From Nodularia spumigena CCY9414 (lineage in GTDB: Bacteria; Cyanobacteriota; Cyanobacteriia; Cyanobacteriales; Nostocaceae), in contig NZ_CP007203.1 of the NCBI RefSeq assembly GCF_000340565.2, positions 2,097,561-2,151,344 on the forward strand: a stretch of DNA of 53,784 nucleotides, given 5' to 3'. The position numbers and the translations under genes were made by a program. The notes below the pieces were generated by a model. The model was not told where the DNA came from and ran no database searches. It saw only the letters and a program-made list of their open reading frames with translations. This document shows, piece by piece, positions 26,420 to 36,711 of the stretch. The number at the start of each line of letters is the position of its first letter. The stretch's first letter is position 1.

Positions 26420-27331
26420 CTAATAACTAATTCCTAATTTTTCTAACACTGGCTGGGTAGAAACAATGTGACGGTCTAAACCAAGTTCCTTGGGGCTAAC
26501 TCCTAAAGCCAAAGCAATCAACTGCGGTAAATGCAGAATTGGTAAACCTAGCCGTTGCGAAATCACCTTTTCTACTTCTGGCTGACGAGAATCTAAATTC
26601 AGATGACACAAAGGACAAGGAGTAACTATACAGTCAGCACCGTTAGCTAAAGCATCTTGAATGTGCATCCCAGCCATTTGAAAAGATTCGTTAGTGGCGT
26701 AACTAGAAAGAGGCCAGCCGCAACATTGAGTCCGACCACGGTAATAAATTGGGGTTGCGCCTACCGCCCGAAACATATTTTCCATACCTTCGGGGTGGAA
26801 GGGGTCATCATAGGGCATATACTTTTGAGCGCGCAGGAGATAGCAGCCATAAAAAGCGGCGCATTTTAATCCTGTTAACTTACGTGTGACACGTTTGGTA
26901 ATTTCCTCTAAACCATAATCTGTGAGCAGCGCATAGAGAATATGTTTAACTTCGCTACTGCCACGATAAGGTGAACACCCTTCTTTTTGCAATAAGCCAT
27001 TTACTTGTTCCACATAGCCAGGGTTGTTTGTTTGGCATTGTTTCAGGTTTTCGTTGACATGACCAATTACACCCTGACAAGTGCTGCAATGGGTAAGTAA
27101 AGGTAGATTTAATTCTTCTGCTAAAGCTATATTTCTGGCGTTGACAGTATCTTCGAGTAATTGGGAATCTTCTTTAAATGTGCCTGAACCGCAACAAGCA
27201 GCTTTTTTCAGTTCAATTAGTTCAATACCCAATGCTTGAGTTAAAGCTTGAGTTGATATATAAAGCTCTCGGCAAGCTCCTTGAGCCACACAGCCGGGGT
27301 AATAAGCGTATTTTAGCGTCTGACTTAGCAT
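26420..27331 (-). CDS. HdrB-like CCG-domain protein (heterodisulfide reductase subunit B family)
   Basis: 303 residues with two cysteine-rich CCG domains. The first has YYPGCVAQG, AACCGSGTF and CSTCQG; the second has FYGCYLLR, QCCGWPLSS and CPLCHLN. Each CCG domain can hold a noncubane [4Fe-4S] cluster. In methanogens HdrB reduces heterodisulfide. Cyanobacteria lack that pathway, and the protein is more likely a thiol/quinone-linked or succinate-dehydrogenase-associated subunit (SdhE-type); the choice is open. No HdrA or HdrC gene lies next to it. Confidence 0.88.
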   Translation of the reverse strand: MLSQTLKYAYYPGCVAQGACRELYISTQALTQALGIELIELKKAACCGSGTFKEDSQLLEDTVNARNIALAEELNLPLLTHCSTCQGVIGHVNENLKQCQTNNPGYVEQVNGLLQKEGCSPYRGSSEVKHILYALLTDYGLEEITKRVTRKLTGLKCAAFYGCYLLRAQKYMPYDDPFHPEGMENMFRAVGATPIYYRGRTQCCGWPLSSYATNESFQMAGMHIQDALANGADCIVTPCPLCHLNLDSRQPEVEKVISQRLGLPILHLPQLIALALGVSPKELGLDRHIVSTQPVLEKLGISY

Positions 27332-27498
27332 ATAAATATTTTGGGATAAAGGCAGTTACCCCTGATGATAACTGTTTAATCATTTCTCGCTCAGGACGCT
27401 GATAAAAGTGTATGTATTAATTGGACATTCACGAAAAATTTAGTCAGAATTGGTAATTAGAGATATTTACCGAAAATAGTGGGTTTAAGGTTCCCCGT

Positions 27499-27517
27499 CC
27501 TTCTAGGAAGGCTTTTT
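27499..27517 (+). terminator. Small hairpin with T-run
   Basis: CCTTC-TAG-GAAGG followed by CTTTTTATTT. It looks like a factor-independent terminator on the plus strand, but no plus-strand gene precedes it. It may instead be part of the end of a TnpB-type element (CCCCGTCC precedes it). Confidence 0.3.
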
Positions 27518-27566
27518 ATTTGAGCATTTAATTTATCTTTCATTATAGCGATAGTTAAAAATAATT

Positions 27567-27643
27567 AGGACTTACGCAAGAACTCTCTGAAACCCTCTTA
27601 ACTTCGTGTCCTTTGTGTCCTTCGTGGTTCGTTTTTTCATAAT
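27567..27643 (+). repeat. MITE-like element, family 2, one-ended copy
   Basis: The 77 bases starting AGGACTTACGCAA are identical to 49633-49709. The second terminal repeat present in the other copy is missing here. It lies just before the truncated tnpB. Confidence 0.85.
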
Positions 27644-27687
27644 ACATCATTTCTGCTGAGACTCCCCGTCCCACCTACGCTAGTCAA

Positions 27688-28712
27688 TGCAAATCATTAA
27701 CCGAAGCCAAAAGGGCTAATCCTGATCTAAAATCAGTACAATCTCAGGTATTGCAACAAACGTTAAAACGAGTTGAAAACGCATTCACAAGTATGTGGGA
27801 ACAAAATCATGGATTTCCTAGATTTAAAAAATCTGGAAAGATGCGTAGTTTTGTCTTCTGGCAAATGAAGGGGGATAAATTAAGTGGTGGGAGAATTAAC
27901 CTACCTGTGATTGGTTGGGTTAAATTCCGACAATCCCGTTCAATCCCAGATGGGGGAGGGATGAAACAAGCACGTGTAGTCAAGCGTGTTTCTGGATGGT
28001 ACGTAATGTTAACTATCCAGTGGGATATTAGTCTACCCCAACCCATGCCACACGGGGAAGCAGTAGGAATAGATGTTGGATTAACAAATTTTATTGCAAC
28101 TTCTAATGGTCTTTTAGTCAAGCGTCCGAGGTTTTTTGTAGATGCCGTTCGCGAAGCGTGTCCCCTTGGGACTTACGCAAGCTGAAATTGCTGCAACAGC
28201 GTGTTTCCAAAAAACGATTAGGCTCGAACAATTGGAAAAAAGCACAAAAGAAAGTGGCTTCATTGCATGAGTACGTTGCTAATTGTCGTAAAGACTGGCA
28301 CAGAAAACTGTCTCACCAAATTTGTGACAGCGCCGGGATGGTGTTTGTTGAGGATTTAAATTTAGTTGGTTTGTCCCGTGGAATGCTGGGTAAGCATTGC
28401 TTGGATGCTGGATTCGGAAAATTCTTTAATATCCTCGAACAAACTTGTTTTAAACGTGATGTCTATTTTCAAAAAGTAGATGCACGGAAAACAAGCCAAA
28501 TCTGTCCCCACTGCGGAGTTGAGACAGGAAAGAAAGAACTTTCTCAACGTATTCATGTTTGCTCAAATTGCGGCTATACAACTGATAGAGATGTTGCAGC
28601 TGCTCAAGTAGTCGCAATTCGCGGACTTGCAGCCGTAGGGCATACGGTCAAGATGCTTGCTGAGGGTAAATTCATTGGAATCCCTGTGAAGCAAGAATCC
28701 TCGTACCTTTAG
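27688..28712 (+). pseudogene. tnpB: TnpB (IS200/IS605-family RNA-guided nuclease), 5'-truncated and frameshifted
   Basis: Two frames make one protein. The first (to 28185) starts inside the family at CKSLTEAKRANPDLKSV; the N-terminal part is missing. It has RuvC-I GIDVGLTNFIAT. The second (from about 28177 to 28712) has the helix RKLKLLQQRV, VFVEDLNLVGL (RuvC-II Glu), the zinc ribbon CPHC..CSNCG and DRDVAAAQ (RuvC-III Asp). The frames change at 28140-28178, where a palindromic segment (TTCGCGAA, then GTCCC-CTT-GGGAC) interrupts VDA-RKLKLL. Catalytic residues survive but no intact protein can be made. The 3' end and right-end hairpin are intact. Confidence 0.88.
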
Positions 28713-28727
28713 GTCGAGGAGTGTCAA
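28693..28727 (+). ncRNA. Right end / omega-RNA 3' hairpin of the tnpB element
   Basis: CCTCG (28699-28703) pairs with CGAGG (28715-28719) around ACCTTTAGGT. It is followed by AGTGTCAA at the element tip (28727). It overlaps the end of tnpB, as TnpB guide RNAs do. Confidence 0.55.
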
Positions 28728-28956
28728 ACTAATTGTATGCGATCGCCTGGTGTGTCCTGGTATCCAAATTCTTTTTGAGTAGTGGAACTGTTATCTTAGG
28801 TACAGAGCCTAAGTGTGTCCTTTAGAGTTAAGTTTTTCTTAAGGAAAAGCCCTTGGTAGTATACGGGCGATCGCTCTTTCAGATAAGATGTATATGCTCA
28901 AAAACACATCGCCCATCAAGAGCGCATAATAGCAACCGGTCAAGGACGTTTATCGT

Positions 28957-29214
28957 ATGAATGAAGCAGACATTATTTTTGAAAAGGTCAAGACAATTGT
29001 TAAGGAGCAACTCATGAGTGAAGACGAAGACAAAATTACACCAGAAGCTAATTTCGCCAATGATCTGGGGGCTGATTCCCTAGATACCGTTGAATTAGTT
29101 ATGGCATTGGAAGAAGAATTTGATATCGAAATTCCCGATGAAGCCGCCGAAAAAATTACGACGGTTCAAGAAGCGGTGGATTACATCAAAGATAAAGTTG
29201 CTGCATCCGCCTAA
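28957..29214 (+). CDS. acpP: Acyl carrier protein
   Basis: 85 residues, acidic and four-helical. The phosphopantetheine Ser lies in [18 protein letters not shown]. The ATG at 28957 gives [19 protein letters not shown], the usual cyanobacterial start. It carries growing acyl chains for type II fatty acid synthesis and is followed 143 bp later by fabF on the same strand, a conserved pair. Confidence 0.97.
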   Translation: MNEADIIFEKVKTIVKEQLMSEDEDKITPEANFANDLGADSLDTVELVMALEEEFDIEIPDEAAEKITTVQEAVDYIKDKVAASA

Positions 29215-29357
29215 ACAGGGATTGGGGATTAAGTACTGGGAATAATTGAATATAGATACAAATCTTCTTAATTAACTATTATCGGGTTTGTTACCATACC
29301 TGCTTCCCAGTCCCCAGTTCCTTTATTTGCAGCTTTGGAGCCAATTTTAACTAAGAA

Positions 29358-30608
29358 ATGACAGACTATAAACGTAAACGCGTTGTTGTAACTGGTGTTG
29401 GCGCGATTACACCGATTGGTAATACACCAGATGAATATTGGCAAGGTTTGTTAAGCGGACGCAATGGCATTGGCAACATCACACATTTTGATGCGGCTAG
29501 CCATGATTGTCGCATTGCTGGGGAAGTCAAAAACTTCGATGCCCTCGCTTACATGGATCGCAAAGAAGCCAAGCGTATGGATCGGTTTGCCCAATTTGGG
29601 GTATCAGCAGCCAAACAAGCTGTTGCTGATGCCAAGTTAGTCATTAATGAACTCAATGCCGAACAGGTAGGAGTGATGATTGGTTCGGGTATTGGTGGAT
29701 TGAAGGTGTTGGAAGACCAGCAAACAATCTACCTTAACCGTGGACCTGATCGCTGTAGTCCATTCATGATACCGATGATGATCGCCAATATGGCGGCGGG
29801 ATTAACAGCAATTCACATCGGTGCTAAAGGGCCTAATTCCTGTGCTGTGACAGCCTGCGCCGCAGGTTCTAACGCCATTGGGGATGCCTTCCGTCTGATT
29901 CAAAATGGTTATGCTCAGGCGATGATTTGCGGGGGCTGTGAGGCAGCAATTACACCTCTGGGTTTAGCTGGTTTTGCCGCAGCACGAGCGCTTTCAACTC
30001 GCAATGATGACCCGGCTCACGCTTGCCGTCCTTTCGACCGCGATCGCGATGGATTTGTCATGGGTGAAGGTGGGGGAATTCTCGTACTAGAAGAATTAGA
30101 ACACGCCCTCAGTCGTGGCGCTCGTATTTATGCGGAAATGGTCGGCTATGGTATGACCTGTGATGCTTACCATATGACCGCCCCAGTCCCTGGTGGATCA
30201 GGTGCGGCTAGAGCTATCCAATTGGCTCTCAAGGATGGAGGAATAACTCCAGACATGGTGAGCTACATTAATGCTCATGGCACTAGCACCCCAGCCAATG
30301 ATTCCACGGAAACTGCGGCGATGAAAACAGCTTTGGGCGAACACGCCTATAAAATCGCTGTTAGTTCCACCAAATCGATGACAGGACATCTTTTGGGCGG
30401 TTCGGGTGGTATTGAAGCAGTCGCCACAGTGTTAGCGATCGCACATGACCAAATTCCCCCCACGATCAATCTAGAAAATCCTGATCCAGAGTGTGATTTA
30501 GATTACGTAGCTAATACTAGCCGCCCTCAAAAAGTGGCGATCGCCTTATCCAACTCCTTTGGCTTTGGTGGTCATAATGTCACACTAGCCTTTAAGAAGT
30601 ACGCCTAA
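29358..30608 (+). CDS. fabF: 3-oxoacyl-[acyl-carrier-protein] synthase II
   Basis: Condensing enzyme that elongates acyl-ACP with malonyl-ACP. It has 416 residues. The catalytic triad is visible: Cys in [12 protein letters not shown], His in [12 protein letters not shown] and His in [13 protein letters not shown]. The thiolase-fold start [15 protein letters not shown] follows the initiator. It sits directly downstream of acpP, its substrate carrier, with tkt following after 221 bp. Confidence 0.98.
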   Translation: MTDYKRKRVVVTGVGAITPIGNTPDEYWQGLLSGRNGIGNITHFDAASHDCRIAGEVKNFDALAYMDRKEAKRMDRFAQFGVSAAKQAVADAKLVINELNAEQVGVMIGSGIGGLKVLEDQQTIYLNRGPDRCSPFMIPMMIANMAAGLTAIHIGAKGPNSCAVTACAAGSNAIGDAFRLIQNGYAQAMICGGCEAAITPLGLAGFAAARALSTRNDDPAHACRPFDRDRDGFVMGEGGGILVLEELEHALSRGARIYAEMVGYGMTCDAYHMTAPVPGGSGAARAIQLALKDGGITPDMVSYINAHGTSTPANDSTETAAMKTALGEHAYKIAVSSTKSMTGHLLGGSGGIEAVATVLAIAHDQIPPTINLENPDPECDLDYVANTSRPQKVAIALSNSFGFGGHNVTLAFKKYA

Positions 30609-30829
30609 AATTCTCTACTCTGCAGATCCCGCTTGTCCATCAAAATGGGGAATGGGATGATAAAGATACTATGGGGAAAATTCAATCAGTGATTCAGTTA
30701 CCAAGTTGAGTGAAGAAAACTGATAACCTTTAACTGTTAACTGTTAACTGCTAACTGCTAACTGTGCAGAACAACCCCAGTTAGAAAAAAGCTCCAAGAG
30801 TGTTAACCTGTCGTTAAGAATAAGAGATT

Positions 30830-32842
30830 ATGGCTGTTGCAACCCAATCCCTCGAAGAACTTTGTATTAATTCGATTCGCTTTTTGGCAGTTGATGCCGT
30901 AGAAAAAGCTAAATCAGGACACCCAGGACTGCCAATGGGCGCAGCTCCTATGGCTTTTGTCCTCTGGGATCGCTTTATGCGGTTTAATCCCAAAAATCCC
31001 AAGTGGTTCAACCGCGATCGCTTTGTCTTGTCTGCTGGTCATGGTTCCATGTTGTTGTACGCCCTGCTTTATTTGACAGGTTACGATAGCGTCACCATAG
31101 AAGATATCAAGCAATTCCGTCAATGGGGGTCTAAGACCCCAGGACACCCAGAAAACTTTGAAACCCCCGGTGTAGAAGTTACAACTGGCCCCTTGGGACA
31201 AGGTATTGCTAACGGAGTTGGTTTAGCAATGGCAGAAGCCCATCTAGCAGCCAAATACAACAAACCAGATGCCAAAATTGTTGACCATTACACTTATGTA
31301 ATTCTAGGTGATGGTTGTAACATGGAAGGTATTTCTGGTGAAGCTGCTTCCTTCGCAGGTCACTTGGGATTAGGCAAACTAATTGCTCTGTACGACGACA
31401 ACCACATCTCCATCGATGGTTCTACAGATGTAGCATTCACCGAAGATGTTTCTAAGCGTTTTGAAGCTTATGGCTGGCACGTCCTGCACGTTGCCGATGG
31501 TAACACCGATTTAGATTCCATTGCCAAAGCAATTGAAGCAGCCAAAGCTGTCACCGACAAGCCCACCATGATTAAGGTGACAACCACCATCGGTTATGGT
31601 TCACCCAACAAACAAAACACTGCTGGTATTCACGGTGCGGCTCTGGGTGCAGACGAAATTGCCTTAACTCGGAAACAACTCAACTGGGAACACGAGCCTT
31701 TCGTAGTTCCTCAAAATGCTCTCGACCACACACGCAAAGCAGTAGAACGTGGCGCAAGCTACGAAGCTGAGTGGAACAAGACATTTGCCGACTACAAAGC
31801 CAAATATCCCCAAGAAGCGGCGGAATTTGAACGTTACCTCAGTGCTAAACTGCCCGACGGTTGGGATAAAGTCTTACCTAGCTACACCCCCGAAGATAAA
31901 GGACTTCCCACCCGTAAACACTCAGAAAACTGTCTCAATAAATTAGCAGCAGTTTTACCAGAGTTAATCGGTGGATCTGCTGACTTGACTCACTCCAATT
32001 TAACTGAAATCAAGGGCAAGGGCGACTTCCAAAAAGGAGCATACCAAAACCCCAACATCCACTTTGGTGTCCGGGAACACGGTATGGGTGCTATCTGTAA
32101 TGGTATGGCACTGCATGGTTCGGGATTAATTCCCTACGGTGCTACCTTCTTGATTTTTACAGATTATATGCGGGCTGCTATCCGTTTATCTGCTTTGTCT
32201 CAAGTTGGCACAATTTGGGTAATGACTCACGACTCCATCGGACAAGGCGAAGATGGCCCCACCCACCAACCAATAGAAACTCTGGCTTCCTTGCGTGCTA
32301 TTCCTAACCTGACTGTATTTCGTCCCGCAGACGGTAACGAATGCTCTGGCGCGTACAAAGTGGCAATTACCAAGGCTAAGGAAAACGCTCCTTCTCTGTT
32401 AGCCTTCACACGTCAAGCTGTCCCCAACTTGGCAGGTACATCAGTTGAGAAGGTGGCTCAGGGTGGTTACACTGTGGTAGATTGCCAAGGTACTCCCGAT
32501 ATCATCTTGATTGGTACTGGTTCAGAGTTAAGCCTTTGTGTCACCGCAGGGGAGAAATTGACAGCCGAAGGTAAGAAGGTTCGGGTTGTCTCTATGCCTT
32601 CGAGTGATTTATTTGACGCGCAAGATGCGGCTTATAAGGAGTCTGTTCTACCTAAAGCTGTTACCAAGCGTTTGTCTGTAGAAGCTGCTGCTAGTTTCGG
32701 CTGGCACAAGTATGTTGGTAGTGAAGGTGATACTGTTAGTATCGATACTTTTGGTGCTTCGGCTCCTGGTGGTGTTTGTATGGAGAAGTTTGGCTTTAGT
32801 GTTGATAATGTTTTGGCTAAGGCTAAGGCTTTGTTGGGTTAA
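30830..32842 (+). CDS. tkt: Transketolase
   Basis: A thiamine-diphosphate enzyme of the Calvin-Benson and pentose phosphate cycles. It has 670 residues, full length. Seen: [19 protein letters not shown], the TPP/Mg motif [20 protein letters not shown] with DDNHISID, the second-half [14 protein letters not shown], and the C-terminal domain (about 540-670). The position after acpP-fabF is common in cyanobacteria. A GC-rich hairpin with a T-run follows the stop codon. Confidence 0.98.
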   Translation: MAVATQSLEELCINSIRFLAVDAVEKAKSGHPGLPMGAAPMAFVLWDRFMRFNPKNPKWFNRDRFVLSAGHGSMLLYALLYLTGYDSVTIEDIKQFRQWGSKTPGHPENFETPGVEVTTGPLGQGIANGVGLAMAEAHLAAKYNKPDAKIVDHYTYVILGDGCNMEGISGEAASFAGHLGLGKLIALYDDNHISIDGSTDVAFTEDVSKRFEAYGWHVLHVADGNTDLDSIAKAIEAAKAVTDKPTMIKVTTTIGYGSPNKQNTAGIHGAALGADEIALTRKQLNWEHEPFVVPQNALDHTRKAVERGASYEAEWNKTFADYKAKYPQEAAEFERYLSAKLPDGWDKVLPSYTPEDKGLPTRKHSENCLNKLAAVLPELIGGSADLTHSNLTEIKGKGDFQKGAYQNPNIHFGVREHGMGAICNGMALHGSGLIPYGATFLIFTDYMRAAIRLSALSQVGTIWVMTHDSIGQGEDGPTHQPIETLASLRAIPNLTVFRPADGNECSGAYKVAITKAKENAPSLLAFTRQAVPNLAGTSVEKVAQGGYTVVDCQGTPDIILIGTGSELSLCVTAGEKLTAEGKKVRVVSMPSSDLFDAQDAAYKESVLPKAVTKRLSVEAAASFGWHKYVGSEGDTVSIDTFGASAPGGVCMEKFGFSVDNVLAKAKALLG

Positions 32843-32871
32843 TTAGCAACGAAATATTCTCTTAAGTTTTT

Positions 32872-32903
32872 GAGGGGTGGGCTAACAGCTCTCCCCTTTT
32901 TTT
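32872..32903 (+). terminator. Factor-independent terminator of tkt
   Basis: AGGGG (near 32873) pairs with CCCCT (32893-32897), with an inner GGCT/AGCT pairing. Seven T follow immediately. It lies about 30 bases after the tkt stop codon. Confidence 0.6.
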
Positions 32904-32987
32904 AACGCAGAGGGGCGCTGAGGTTAACGCAGAGGTATAGCAACCGCCAAGGTAATTTAAGCATCAACTATCAGTAGCGCTATACAT

Positions 32988-33086
32988 ATGCCCAAACCCT
33001 ACAGTTACGACCTCCGTCAAAAGGTCATCCAAGCTATCGAACTCGATAATTTGAAGAAAACCGACGCGAGTCAATTTATCCTATAA
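32988..33086 (+). pseudogene. IS630-family transposase, N-terminal scrap
   Basis: MPKPYSYDLRQKVIQAIELD and the following LKKTDASQFI are the start of an IS630-type helix-turn-helix N-terminus. The frame ends after 32 residues, where the 3' end of the convergent DUF1822 gene begins (six-base overlap). The DDE core is absent. It marks the left border of the accessory island. Confidence 0.8.
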
Positions 33087-34127
33087 TTCAAAATCTTCTT
33101 TAATTGTGATATTGTCTAAGCTGACCTCAATACTAAACTGTTTACCTTTTTCTCCTTGAAAAGGATTAATTTGAATGTAACTATCTTGACTTCTAGATAT
33201 AACTTCACACAGTGATTTTCCCGCTTTTGATAGTAAAGTTAGCTTGAGATTAGGCTGTAAAAATTTTGTTTCTCCCCTTGGATGCAACTGGATTAATACA
33301 CGCAATTTTTCTTCAGCCTCTTCTTTAATATTTACCAACATGACAACAGGATAGTTACCAAGTTGCATTCCTAAGTTAATAATTTTACCTCGTTTGATAC
33401 TATCAGCATTATTTCTGGTATTCAAAGCTAAATTAGTATCAAGATTAATCAGTGCAGCAATTGACTGCCATTCATCGAGGAAAATCCCCCGCAACCATTG
33501 GCTCAATTTAGTTTTAGTTTGAGGCAAAGATTGCATTGAATTATCTTCGTTGTTGACAGTCGTTAACACAGGTAAGGGAATCGCATTAGCATCTAAAAAA
33601 CGGCAGTAAAATAAAATATGATTTGGCTCTGGATCAAATTCTGCTAGTGGTAGTTGATAACAACTATTCCTTGGTTTTAAATTCATCTTATCTCGATAAC
33701 CAACGAGTTGGTCGTAACGTAAAATACCTCGAATAATCAGTTCTGCTTGCTCTTCTAATATTTCAATGACGACATATAAATGAGCGCACGCTTCCGGCTT
33801 AATAATATTATCTTCAGGTATGTTTATTAATTCATCTAGTAGATTTTCAGTAACGATTAAACAAAATTTAAATTCACCTACTTGGATATGAGTAAAAGTA
33901 TCAATAATCTGATTGCTCCGATTGATGGGTTGCTCAGGTAGGTGTTCTTTGAGCCATTTAGCAAATCCTAGTGATGCTAGTGCATTTAAATATGTTTCCC
34001 ACTGTTTTAATTCACCAACTACCTGCTGACTGACGTTTCTTGCTGAATAAAAATGTTCTGGTTCTAACCAAATTAATTCTGGTAATAATAATCTCAAATT
34101 ATTGGTATTCTCATGATTATTAATCAT
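33081..34127 (-). CDS. DUF1822 family protein
   Basis: 348 residues, soluble, with the DUF1822-type start (RLLLPELIWLEPEHFYSARN), a middle block (GYRDKMNLKPRNSCYQLPLAEFD) and the C-terminal IQLHPRGETKFLQPNLKL. The family is essentially cyanobacterial, has no known function, and in my recollection is often found near CHAT-domain or sigma-like genes. It is the second gene of a minus-strand pair with the 481-residue protein (109 bp gap). Its last codons overlap the IS630 scrap; homologue length is needed to tell whether the C-terminus is native. Confidence 0.8.
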   Translation of the reverse strand: MINNHENTNNLRLLLPELIWLEPEHFYSARNVSQQVVGELKQWETYLNALASLGFAKWLKEHLPEQPINRSNQIIDTFTHIQVGEFKFCLIVTENLLDELINIPEDNIIKPEACAHLYVVIEILEEQAELIIRGILRYDQLVGYRDKMNLKPRNSCYQLPLAEFDPEPNHILFYCRFLDANAIPLPVLTTVNNEDNSMQSLPQTKTKLSQWLRGIFLDEWQSIAALINLDTNLALNTRNNADSIKRGKIINLGMQLGNYPVVMLVNIKEEAEEKLRVLIQLHPRGETKFLQPNLKLTLLSKAGKSLCEVISRSQDSYIQINPFQGEKGKQFSIEVSLDNITIKEDFEL

Positions 34128-34236
34128 TATTTTTCTACTCTATTTCAATTAAATTAAATATCTATGCGACAGAAAATACAGCAGTTTTTGTCCGTATGAA
34201 GCACAAAATTATCGAGTTTCAGTGAGAGCTAAAAAC

Positions 34237-35682
34237 TTAATTTTGCCTAGATTGGGTTTGCAAGTAATTCCGAAGTTTTTGAGCATATAAACTATCAAGG
34301 GAACGGTTTTTGCTGGCTCTAATTTCTTCTCCTGCTTCTATAAATACTTCTACATCGACAAAATTTTCTATTTGTTCAGCCAAGGTTTTCAGGTATTCGG
34401 GTTCGGGAGGAATTGAGGTTAAACCTTTAGTATGAGCTTTTTCTAAAACAGTATCGAGAAGTTTCTGTACCGTTAATGTACGTACCTTACTCAACAGTTC
34501 ACCAGGATTTAATATTCGTCGTGTTTGATCCCAACTTGTCATGGACAAAAGCTCTACAATGTCCTTCAAAGTCCTACACTCACAGTAATATAGTTGTAAA
34601 CCAGGAAGATACTTGTGAGCTAGCGGAGCATAACTTCTACTGGTTTTTAACTTGGCAATTGTCTTACTAATTTCTTGTGCGATCGCATCAGACAAAATTA
34701 ATTTAAATTGTTGATGTAGAAATTCTATTATTTCCTGTTCTTCTAAATGCGATTCATCGTAAGAAACTGTGGGTAAATCTTTTCTGGGTTTATGTATCCC
34801 AGTATCCTGATCTGGAATTTCGAGAGGTTCTCTGTAACTCCAAACGTCATATTGTCGCAGTTGGTTTCCTACTTGTTTGAGTTCTTGCTTCAACTCATCT
34901 GTAGTCTTGATTATGATGTCATGTTCTTGCAAGCGCGTCAGCATTTCCTGCAACTGGGAAATAGTCGGGTCTGGACATTTTCCCACTTCTATCTGTCTTC
35001 TTTCACGTCTATCTCTTCGATAGACAGCATGAAATACCGTTATTAGTTGGCGCGATCGCTGAGTTAAAATTTGTAGTTGCTTGGATCTAACTCGGTTTAA
35101 TAATGACCAATCACTATGATACTGAAAACCAAATTCTGATAAAAACTTTCTCAGTTCTGGATTTTGTTTAGTTTGCAAATACGTCCAATTATCTAGACTC
35201 ATACTTGATTGAGAGTCATGCTTAAATTTGCGTAAGACTTCCACTGTAAACAATTTATAAGTTTTTGTCTGAGGAACACCATGCTCATCTATGACTAATT
35301 GAGTTTTGCGATCGCTATCCAAAATAACTAATTTGTTGCCATCATCATCTAGTACACAGCTTAATAAATCTTGATAGCTGAAAGATTTTTCACCACTGAA
35401 GAGACTATCAATTTTTTGACAGGCTTTCAGAATCGGGTAGGAAACATAGCACCGCAGACACAAACCAGCTAGTCCACGATTGATCAAATCCTTCTCCCCC
35501 AGATGATTGGTATAAAAATTCCCTAGCAGGATAGATTGGATGTCATCATTTTGGCAATGATCAACTTGTTGCTGGAAAAAATCCCGTGCTTGAGACAGGT
35601 CACACTGTTTGTATCCTACTTGTTGATTAGTGAGATTAATTCGCCAAATCGTCCAGTACCTTGATCTTGATGCAGCATTCAT
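34237..35682 (-). CDS. Uncharacterised 481-residue protein upstream of DUF1822
   Basis: No domain that I can name. It starts MNAASRSRYWTIWRINLTNQ. It is soluble, charged and mostly helical. A central strongly basic stretch (LITVFHAVYRRDRRERRQIE, about 215-235) could bind nucleic acid, and a helical C-terminus ends SLDSLYAQKLRNYLQTQSR. The tract INRGLAGLCLRCYVSYPILK with a Cys-x-Arg-Cys is notable. It is co-directional with DUF1822 and presumably co-transcribed. It could be a regulator of the neighbouring island; that is a guess from position. Confidence 0.75.
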   Translation of the reverse strand: MNAASRSRYWTIWRINLTNQQVGYKQCDLSQARDFFQQQVDHCQNDDIQSILLGNFYTNHLGEKDLINRGLAGLCLRCYVSYPILKACQKIDSLFSGEKSFSYQDLLSCVLDDDGNKLVILDSDRKTQLVIDEHGVPQTKTYKLFTVEVLRKFKHDSQSSMSLDNWTYLQTKQNPELRKFLSEFGFQYHSDWSLLNRVRSKQLQILTQRSRQLITVFHAVYRRDRRERRQIEVGKCPDPTISQLQEMLTRLQEHDIIIKTTDELKQELKQVGNQLRQYDVWSYREPLEIPDQDTGIHKPRKDLPTVSYDESHLEEQEIIEFLHQQFKLILSDAIAQEISKTIAKLKTSRSYAPLAHKYLPGLQLYYCECRTLKDIVELLSMTSWDQTRRILNPGELLSKVRTLTVQKLLDTVLEKAHTKGLTSIPPEPEYLKTLAEQIENFVDVEVFIEAGEEIRASKNRSLDSLYAQKLRNYLQTQSRQN

Positions 35683-35891
35683 ATTTACTGCTTTGCCTCA
35701 CATTTGCTGAAATTTTGAGTCATACACTTGCATTAAATAACTAAATGCCAGCATTGTGAACATATGCAGCTAAATTGCAGTTTTTTGGCTAGCTCTGATC
35801 CTGTCAGTCTTTCATCTCGGTTGAATTTTCGTCCTTGGGCTTATCTACAGTTTGATCGGTTCTGTATCCCCCGTTTTCATGGTTTATTAAC

Positions 35892-36128
35892 TCAATATTG
35901 GCGATTATTCTCCATTTTCGTCGCTTCTTCTACGGTTTCAGGGTATTTATTGTTGCTGGGTTGAGCTAGACCTGCGGCGGCTGCTATGGCTGTTCCGGCT
36001 AATCCCATTCCCGCCGACCATTTCACGGAGTCAGCATTTTGAGGTAAAAAGAGAACCGCGACCCCAATCGCTCCACCAATAGTGGCTAAAAGTAGAGGGG
36101 TAAAAGCTCGGATCAAATTAGCTTGCAT
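35892..36128 (-). CDS. Small two-helix membrane protein, paralogue of the 36390 ORF
   Basis: 78 residues with two hydrophobic segments (LLLATIGGAIGVAVLFL, about 12-28, and GMGLAGTAIAAAAGLA, about 39-55) and a charged tail (ETVEEATKMENN). It aligns with the protein encoded at 36390-36632: TP-x-LLA-x-(I/V)G near the start, (S/T)A-x-GLAGTAI-x-x-AAGL in the second helix. It is transcribed divergently from its paralogue across a 261-bp gap. The size and helix number are holin-like; there is no direct evidence of pore activity. Confidence 0.7.
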   Translation of the reverse strand: MQANLIRAFTPLLLATIGGAIGVAVLFLPQNADSVKWSAGMGLAGTAIAAAAGLAQPSNNKYPETVEEATKMENNRQY

Positions 36129-36389
36129 AGTTTTTCACAATATGAATTTTTGGCTCAGTCATAAATACAAACAAGATGTTTCAACTTATGCAGTGTCATA
36201 TAGCATTTCTCATTTTAGTCAGGTACATCCTCTGAGAATCGCTATAAAACAACCTCTTACAAAAATACTGCATAAGCTGATTTTGATAACACCTATAAAT
36301 CAGTGAACAGTTATCAGAATTGTTATCTGGTGTTTTGCATCTGTAAGCAGACTGATAAATGTGAGATACATATTTACAGTGCATAAATC

Positions 36390-36632
36390 ATGCAAAATAA
36401 ATTCATAAAAAGCATTAATTTCCCAGCACGAAATGCCGAAATCCTCAAGTCAATAACCCCTATGTTTTTAGCGATTGTCGGTGCTGTAATCGCCATCGCA
36501 GCACTAGGATCACCAAAAATTTCTAATGAGAAATTAACATCTGCAATTGGCTTGGCAGGAACAGCCATATCTGGGGCTGCTGGGTTGTCTCGATCAAGTT
36601 CGACAGAATCTAATTCAGATCCAGAAAAATAG
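36390..36632 (+). CDS. Small two-helix membrane protein, first gene of the lysozyme cluster
   Basis: 80 residues. A basic N-terminus (MQNKFIKSINFPARN) leads to two hydrophobic helices (TPMFLAIVGAVIAIAAL, about 23-39; AIGLAGTAISGAAGL, about 52-66) and a polar Ser-rich tail. It resembles the divergent protein at 35892-36128 and is followed 79 bp later by a lysozyme-family gene. A tiny two-helix membrane protein before a muralytic enzyme is the arrangement of holin-endolysin cassettes, which is the basis for suggesting a holin-like role. Confidence 0.7.
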   Translation: MQNKFIKSINFPARNAEILKSITPMFLAIVGAVIAIAALGSPKISNEKLTSAIGLAGTAISGAAGLSRSSSTESNSDPEK

Positions 36633-36711
36633 AGTTTTGCCACAAGAAACACATTTTTATATTGGGACACACTTCTGCTCAATATCTTTATCTTATTCAT
36701 CAATTAATACC

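Noticed and set aside
28158-28712. Separate short transposase gene
   Set aside because: It is the second half of the frameshifted tnpB, continuing the same family alignment.
30198-32409. Antisense ORFs in fabF and tkt
   Set aside because: Shadows of highly conserved housekeeping genes.
36547-36711. N-terminal extension of the lysozyme ORF
   Set aside because: It overlaps the preceding membrane-protein gene and precedes the family start; the ATG at 36712 fits better.
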